Origin: an uncultured Gammaproteobacteria bacterium
GTDB lineage: Bacteria > Pseudomonadota > Gammaproteobacteria > Rariloculales > Rariloculaceae
NCBI GenBank assembly: GCA_946887385.1
Contig: CAMPKU010000002.1
Span: 1 to 64,000 of the forward strand
DNA: 64,000 nt
Direction of reading: 5' to 3'
Within the stretch, counting starts at the first letter, position 1. Each line of letters begins with the position of its first letter. Position numbers and translations under genes: made by a program. This document shows, piece by piece, positions 59,829-64,000 of this stretch. The notes under the pieces were generated by a model. It was not told the origin of the DNA. It searched no databases and was given only the letters and a program-made list of their open reading frames with translations.

Positions 59829-60776
59829 TCAGCGCAGGTAGGGCGCCACGTTGCTCATGATCAGGTCGAGCTCGGCATCGGTAAGCGGCAATTCGCGAAA
59901 CATCGCCCAGGCGTCCCGAGGTCTCAGAAGGTCGGGTGTGCCGTCCGAACCGAAGAGAATTCGCTGCAAACCCAACTGGCGGATGCGGGTTGCAATCAGA
60001 TCCCGCTTGTCTCGCCAATCCCCGAGTCCTGCAACACCTGACACGTCGAAGTAGACATGGGTCATCCGCGGGTCGTTTCGCGCGACGGCGTCCACATAGA
60101 CCCGCAACGCTTCGTCGATGGCCGGATCATCGTAGCCGCCGGCTCCGGCCAGATGCGCAATCTGCACGGTCACATCGGGCGCAGCCGGCAACAGCTCATC
60201 GAGGAAGAGCTGCGCCAGTGTGGCGCCATAAGGCCGGTTGCGCGTTACCGAGGGCCTGATGTGAAGCAGGATGGCCATGCCGTTCGCATTCGCCGAGCGG
60301 AAGATTGCCTGCACTCGGGCAAGACTGTCGGGATGCTCGAGATCGACGTCGGAATTACCGAAATGGAGCTTCAAGCCGGAATTCAAGTTCGGATCCTGTG
60401 CGCAGAGCTCCAGCTCTTGCAGCGCATAGTCGGCGAGCGGATCGAAAGAGCAGAACCCCTGCAAGCGTCCGGGCAGCTCCCGCACTTGCCGGCTCGTCCA
60501 CTCGTTCTCGGCCCGGACTTTCCGGTACTCGTCGTCCACCGGCGGCCTGTTGGGATTGGCGTACTGGTACGCGAGGGAGAGCACGACGGCGCGTTCGATT
60601 CCGGCTTCATCCAGGAAGCCGGCCAGGTCCGTCGCTGACACTTGTTTGGTGTTGCCGCCGGCCCGCTCGACCACCGCGGGACTGAACAGATGCTGATGAT
60701 GATCGACCAGTGGCTGGCCCAGCGCCGGCAAGACGGGATTGAGCAGCAGTGCCGCCAGGTAGCGGATTGCACTCAT
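59829..60776 (-). CDS. Amidohydrolase family protein
   Basis: A 315-residue protein of the amidohydrolase-2 type. A hydrophobic N-terminus (LAALLLNPVLPALGQ) comes before the metal motif VDHHQHLFSP, and other TIM-barrel metal sites appear in GLKLHFGNSD, LLHIRPSVTRN, QIAHLAGAG and LFGSDGTPD. It probably hydrolyses or decarboxylates a small cyclic or aromatic compound; the N-terminus could be a signal peptide. Its start overlaps the upstream 53-residue ORF by ATGA. The larger open frame upstream is the antisense shadow of the regulator and is rejected. Confidence 0.83.
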   Translation of the reverse strand: MSAIRYLAALLLNPVLPALGQPLVDHHQHLFSPAVVERAGGNTKQVSATDLAGFLDEAGIERAVVLSLAYQYANPNRPPVDDEYRKVRAENEWTSRQVRELPGRLQGFCSFDPLADYALQELELCAQDPNLNSGLKLHFGNSDVDLEHPDSLARVQAIFRSANANGMAILLHIRPSVTRNRPYGATLAQLFLDELLPAAPDVTVQIAHLAGAGGYDDPAIDEALRVYVDAVARNDPRMTHVYFDVSGVAGLGDWRDKRDLIATRIRQLGLQRILFGSDGTPDLLRPRDAWAMFRELPLTDAELDLIMSNVAPYLR

Positions 60777-60934
60777 TGAGGACTCTCGCAAAAAAGCCCG
60801 CCCCAGTATGCCTCGGCTCGGGACCAAGCCGCCTGCGCCACGTCCATGCGGGGATAGCGCTGCATCAGCGTGAGCGTCCGCGGCCAGTGCGCCGACATAT
60901 CGAAGTCGATGAGAAGCGCCGCACGCTCCAGCAT
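60773..60934 (-). CDS. Small ORF (53 residues) coupled to the amidohydrolase
   Basis: The frame starts at an ATG at 60934 and ends with TGA at 60775-60773, overlapping the amidohydrolase start by ATGA. The product (MLERAALLIDFDMSAHWPRT..., ending GGLFCESPQ) has an amphipathic helix pattern and Trp-rich text, and codon use like its neighbours. The same frame continues upstream through a single TAG into the LytTR regulator gene, so the two could once have been one protein or be joined by readthrough. No known domain is seen. Confidence 0.5.
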   Translation of the reverse strand: MLERAALLIDFDMSAHWPRTLTLMQRYPRMDVAQAAWSRAEAYWGGLFCESPQ

Positions 60935-60958
60935 GCGGAACGCGCAGCCGGCATCGGC

Positions 60959-61726
60959 CTATAGGCCAAGCTTGTCCTTCAAGGCGCGAACGCGATTGCG
61001 AGCCACCGTCAGCTCGGTCTTCCGCGCATCCTTGAGCCGGACGATCATGCGTCCGCCGAAGCCGCCGTGAAGCTCGAGCAGGTGATCGAGATTGAGGACT
61101 GCGCCGCGATGAATCCGGACGAATCGCGACGGATCGAGCTTTCCTTCGAGCTCGCCTAGCGTCTGGTCGACGATGTAGTCGCGTTCGAGCGTGGCGGCGA
61201 ACGTTACTTTGTCTCGCGAGAATAGGTGCGTCACGTCGCGTAAGTCGATCACTTTGATTTTGTCGCCGCAACGGGAGGCGAGGCGCGACAGCCAGGGGCC
61301 GGACGGGCGCATGTTGAACGTCTCGGCGATGTGACCGAGCAGGGCCTTAAGGTCGTGGTCGCGAGCGCCCTGATTGCGGAATCGATCGGCCTTCGTCAGC
61401 GCCCGGTCGAGCTGTTTCGCGTCGATCGGCTTGAGCAGATAGTCGATGGAGTGAGCTTGAAAAGCCTCGAGTGCGTACTCGTCGTAGGCAGTTGTAAACA
61501 CGACGAGCGGCTGCTCGGGCAGCTGCGCGAGCAGCTCGAATCCCGAGAGCTCGGGCATGCGGATGTCCAAAAACAGCACGTCCGGGCGAAGGCGCGCCAA
61601 CTCCGCAACCGCGCCAACCGGGTCCGTCGACGTGCCCACGATCTCGACGCGGCCGCTTTGCTCGAGCATCCGCGCCAGGCGCTCGACGGCGGGCAACTCG
61701 TCGTCGACGACGTACGCCCTGATCAT
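60959..61726 (-). CDS. LytTR-type response regulator
   Basis: A 255-residue response regulator. The receiver domain has the acidic pair in VVDDELPA, the phosphorylated Asp in VLFLDIRMPE, the Thr in FTTAYDEYALEAF and the Lys in YLLKPIDAK. The C-terminal DNA-binding domain is LytTR (KIKVIDLRDVTHLFSRDKVT, VRIHRGAVLNLDHLLEL). Its start overlaps the kinase stop by ATGA, so they form a LytS/LytR-like pair. It likely binds imperfect direct repeats, but I found no clear target site in the adjacent region. Confidence 0.93.
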   Translation of the reverse strand: MIRAYVVDDELPAVERLARMLEQSGRVEIVGTSTDPVGAVAELARLRPDVLFLDIRMPELSGFELLAQLPEQPLVVFTTAYDEYALEAFQAHSIDYLLKPIDAKQLDRALTKADRFRNQGARDHDLKALLGHIAETFNMRPSGPWLSRLASRCGDKIKVIDLRDVTHLFSRDKVTFAATLERDYIVDQTLGELEGKLDPSRFVRIHRGAVLNLDHLLELHGGFGGRMIVRLKDARKTELTVARNRVRALKDKLGL

Positions 61727-62793
61727 GCCGGTACGCAAAAGCTCACGGTCGTCCAGCCGTCCCGGCGCATGACCCGCACGGAGTCGGGGTCGCCAAACAA
61801 AACCGTCAGGCGGCTGCGAAGGTTGTCGATGCCGCGGCCGGGCGGGAGATCCGCAAACGCAAATCCCGGCCCGCTGTCGGCCACTTCGATATTCACGCGG
61901 TCGCCGGTCGAAATCGCACGAATCCGAATCTCCGCGCCTTTGCGGCTCGCATCGACGGCGTACTTCACGCTGTTTTCGACCAGCGTCTGAACGGATAGCG
62001 GCGGTACGCGCGTGTTGCTCAGCCGATCGTCCACGTCGAGCGAGAACCGCAATCGTTCGCCGAAGCGTGCCTGCTCGATCCCCAGATAGTCGGTGGCGAT
62101 TTTCATCTCTTGCTCGAGCGGCACGAGCCCCTTCTGCGGCGCCTCCAAGGCGAACCGCAGAAGGGCCGACAGTTGCTCGACGAGTCGTTCGGCGCGAGCC
62201 GGCGCGGTCGGGATCAGCGACGATACGGTATTCAATGTGTTGAACAGGAAATGCGGATGGATGCGCGCTTCGAGCGCGGCGAGCCTTGCTTCGGTCGCAA
62301 GCTTCTGCGCACGTTCGTACTCGGCTTCCTGCGTGCGAAGCTCGCGAGTGGTGGCGTGTAGCCGGTCCTGAAGGAAGATCACCAGCGCGTGAACGATGCC
62401 GACCAGCAGTACCAGAAAGACGGCGAACCGCACGCTGCGCGAGAGGATCGCGCCGAACGTCATACCGGGCTCGAGATCCAGCACCTGCACCAGCACGCTT
62501 CCGACTATGCTGCCGGCTCCACCGATGACGGCCAGCGCGACCAGCAGCACACACCACTGCACGATCGGCCGTCGTCGAAACACGAACGGATGGAGCGCCG
62601 GAAGGATTGCGTGCGCTGCGGTCGCGATCGGAATCGCGTACAGCCAGACTTGCACCAGAACCAACCCAAGTTGCTGGGCCAGGGGCTGGCCTGTCATGAG
62701 ATAGAACGCGAACCACACGATCAACGAGACCGCCACACAGTCGGCGAGAACGTGCGCCGCGAGCTTCGCAGCGCCACCGGCCTCGCGCCGCAT
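61723..62793 (-). CDS. LytS/YehU-type sensor histidine kinase
   Basis: A 356-residue membrane kinase. About four or five transmembrane segments fill residues 10-150; the His-kinase domain has the phosphoacceptor in RIHPHFLFNTLN, the N-box in TLVENSVKYAVD and the G-box in VADSGPGFAF. The cytoplasmic part ends in a DPDSVRVMRRDGWTTVSF tail. There is no large extracellular sensor domain, so it may sense within the membrane. The open frame runs to 62862, but the ATG at 62793 lies 16 bases after the upstream stop and gives a sensible start. GTG at 62820 is an alternative. Confidence 0.9.
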   Translation of the reverse strand: MRREAGGAAKLAAHVLADCVAVSLIVWFAFYLMTGQPLAQQLGLVLVQVWLYAIPIATAAHAILPALHPFVFRRRPIVQWCVLLVALAVIGGAGSIVGSVLVQVLDLEPGMTFGAILSRSVRFAVFLVLLVGIVHALVIFLQDRLHATTRELRTQEAEYERAQKLATEARLAALEARIHPHFLFNTLNTVSSLIPTAPARAERLVEQLSALLRFALEAPQKGLVPLEQEMKIATDYLGIEQARFGERLRFSLDVDDRLSNTRVPPLSVQTLVENSVKYAVDASRKGAEIRIRAISTGDRVNIEVADSGPGFAFADLPPGRGIDNLRSRLTVLFGDPDSVRVMRRDGWTTVSFCVPA

Positions 62794-62809
62794 GCGTATG
62801 GCGGCCGAC

Positions 62810-64000
62810 TCAGTGCTCACGACGGTGTTGCTCCGCACCGGAAGAGCCTTCCCGCGCCGCATTCAGCGATTGTTGCTGCGCGAGGTAGCGTTGCAACGTT
62901 CCGTCCTGAGCCGCGCGCTGAATAGCGGCCTGCGTTCGGCCGCTGAGCGCTTCTTGCAGCGCCGGCTCGTCTTCGCGGCTCAAGATTTCCATGAGAAATC
63001 CAATCGTACCCATCTCGTCCGTCGACTCGAGACCCCAGCGCACGCGCTGCGGAGGATCGTGCGGATTGCGGGGGTTGCCCGCGGAGTTGTCGTACCGGAT
63101 CGTGGCCTCGACTCTGGCGCCTTTCGGAAGCATGACCGGCTCCTTGTAGACGTACATCTCCTGCCAGTCGAAGTCCCAATTCCGGATCCAGAGCAGCGGC
63201 GTGGTGGACCCGTCCGGCAGCGTGGCGGCCACCTTCATGTCTCTGGCGAGGTAATGCGCGTGGGCCCACGCCAAATGCACGAGCACGTCCGCCGTGAGTG
63301 TAAACGCGTCTTGCACGACATAGTTTCCGTCGCCGGCCGGCACGTCGATGCCGGCGCCGAAGCCGAACAGTGCCGGAAGGTCGAGCGACGCCATGGCCTT
63401 TCCGGGCGGCGCCGCGGCGAAATACAGGCCCACGCGTGCGCGCTCCTGCGCCGGGTCGCCGGTAGGATGGAAGTGCATCTGCAGAAGAAAATCCGTGTCG
63501 GCCGGCAACAAGAACGCGAGCCCGTCGGGCAGCGCCATCGCCCGGCCGCCGACGGCCCAGCCGCCGAGGCTGCCCGAGTTGCCTTGCCCCGGCACGAAAC
63601 CGACGGCCATGCTGCCGCCGAAACCGGGCTGCCCGTCGGCGCCGTCGCGTGCGGCAAATGTGCCCTGGGGCACGTACGCGAACAGCGCATGATGCGCGGC
63701 GGCCCGAGCGCCGGCGCGCAGCTCTACGGCGCGCACCCAGCGGTCCTCGGTCAGCCCTGTCGGCAGCACGAAATTGCGGTACACGTCGTGTCCGCCGGCC
63801 GGCAGCTCGAATGCAGCGGGCATTTCGAGCACCAAGTCCGGCTCGCCGAGCGCCCAGCCGTCGGCAAACGACGGAAGTGCCGGCAGCCGGGCCGGATCGC
63901 CGCGCGGCATGCCCTGCTCGACCCAGGCGCGAAAGAGCTCGATCTGCTCGTCACGCAACCAGCGCTCACCCACGAACTCGCCATAGCCGGGTTCCGCGTG
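62810..64000 (-). CDS. Copper type II monooxygenase-like protein (partial, N-terminus off the window)
   Basis: The frame is open to the window edge (397 codons inside). It begins in the text YGEFVGERWLRDEQIELFRAW, a cytochrome-c-like or PSCyt1-like tail (quoted in parts: GERWLRDEQIELFRAW). The main part resembles the copper-dependent ascorbate monooxygenase fold, with His pairs and ligands in AAHHALFAYVP, LLQMHFHPTG and WAHAHYLARDM. The last ~40 residues are a Gln/Ala-rich tail. It is upstream of the LytS/LytTR genes on the same strand and may be transcribed with them. The enzyme role is inferred from His spacing alone. Confidence 0.65.
   Translation of the reverse strand, partial: HAEPGYGEFVGERWLRDEQIELFRAWVEQGMPRGDPARLPALPSFADGWALGEPDLVLEMPAAFELPAGGHDVYRNFVLPTGLTEDRWVRAVELRAGARAAAHHALFAYVPQGTFAARDGADGQPGFGGSMAVGFVPGQGNSGSLGGWAVGGRAMALPDGLAFLLPADTDFLLQMHFHPTGDPAQERARVGLYFAAAPPGKAMASLDLPALFGFGAGIDVPAGDGNYVVQDAFTLTADVLVHLAWAHAHYLARDMKVAATLPDGSTTPLLWIRNWDFDWQEMYVYKEPVMLPKGARVEATIRYDNSAGNPRNPHDPPQRVRWGLESTDEMGTIGFLMEILSREDEPALQEALSGRTQAAIQRAAQDGTLQRYLAQQQSLNAAREGSSGAEQHRREH

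Noticed and set aside
1..64000. CRISPR array, prophage or insertion sequence
   Set aside because: No regularly spaced direct repeats with unique spacers, no integrase, transposase or phage structural gene could be found. The tandem repeats seen are coding (27777-27848 and 36737-36826).
1..64000. tRNA or rRNA genes
   Set aside because: No cloverleaf-like stretch ending in CCA with GTTCGAATC-type arms and no rRNA-like block was recognised in the intergenic regions. A covariance-model search would be decisive.

Overview
This is a high-G+C stretch of a free-living Gram-negative chromosome. The gene order lptD-surA-pdxA-ksgA, the murU neighbour, the heavy use of GTG/TTG starts and the TonB/ABC metal uptake genes point to a gammaproteobacterium. 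A Steroidobacter- or Xanthomonad-related lineage is my guess, not something the sequence proves. I found no tRNA or rRNA gene, prophage, insertion sequence or CRISPR array. Almost all DNA is coding; the only gene-free stretch over 300 bases is 38192-38796, which is filled with nested palindromes.

Layout. 1-10109 (+): housekeeping and transport genes (methyltransferase tail, esterase, GyrI-like protein, secreted unknowns, beta-carbonic anhydrase, thioredoxin-like protein, GNAT acetyltransferase, glutaminyl cyclase, APC permease, DedA, SLC13/MatC-type permease). 10098-11674 (-): a BlaI-type repressor and M56 peptidase pair with its promoter and operator sites. 11829-15021 (-): a three-gene kynurenine operon (3-hydroxyanthranilate dioxygenase, kynureninase, kynurenine monooxygenase). 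15087-20456 (-): lptD-surA-pdxA-ksgA, covering LPS assembly, outer-membrane protein folding, vitamin B6 synthesis and rRNA methylation. 20578-21878 (+): murU and maiA. 21882-24404 (-): a TPP enzyme and a DUF4159 protein.

24616-38191 (+) is one long, tightly coupled operon: a vWA membrane protein, a caspase/legumain-like pseudo-peptidase with an EF-hand, a TPR gluzincin peptidase, a MoxR AAA+ ATPase, a DUF58 protein, a BatA-like vWA protein and a giant DUF4175 protein. It looks like a MoxR-vWA envelope complex with unusual extra parts. Inside it (32121-32290) and just after it (38236-38770) lie compound palindromes. Their stems differ but their core words are shared; this is the most unusual DNA-level signal in the window.

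38797-43764 (+): a dienelactone hydrolase family protein, an ABC ATPase with a membrane fusion lipoprotein but no permease, an alpha/beta hydrolase and an MDR dehydrogenase. 43843-52877: a TonB receptor, two secreted minus-strand proteins, then a metal-import operon of ZnuABC type. That operon has three extra exported or membrane proteins and a second substrate-binding protein that lacks the expected histidines. 52933-58542: a short MetE-like methyltransferase with a histone H1-like tail, divergent from a module of an EboE-like protein, two dehydrogenases and a metallo-beta-lactamase fold protein. 58556-64000 (-): an AAA_14/DUF4143 ATPase, a LytS/LytTR two-component pair, a small coupled ORF with an amidohydrolase, and a copper monooxygenase-like protein cut by the window end.
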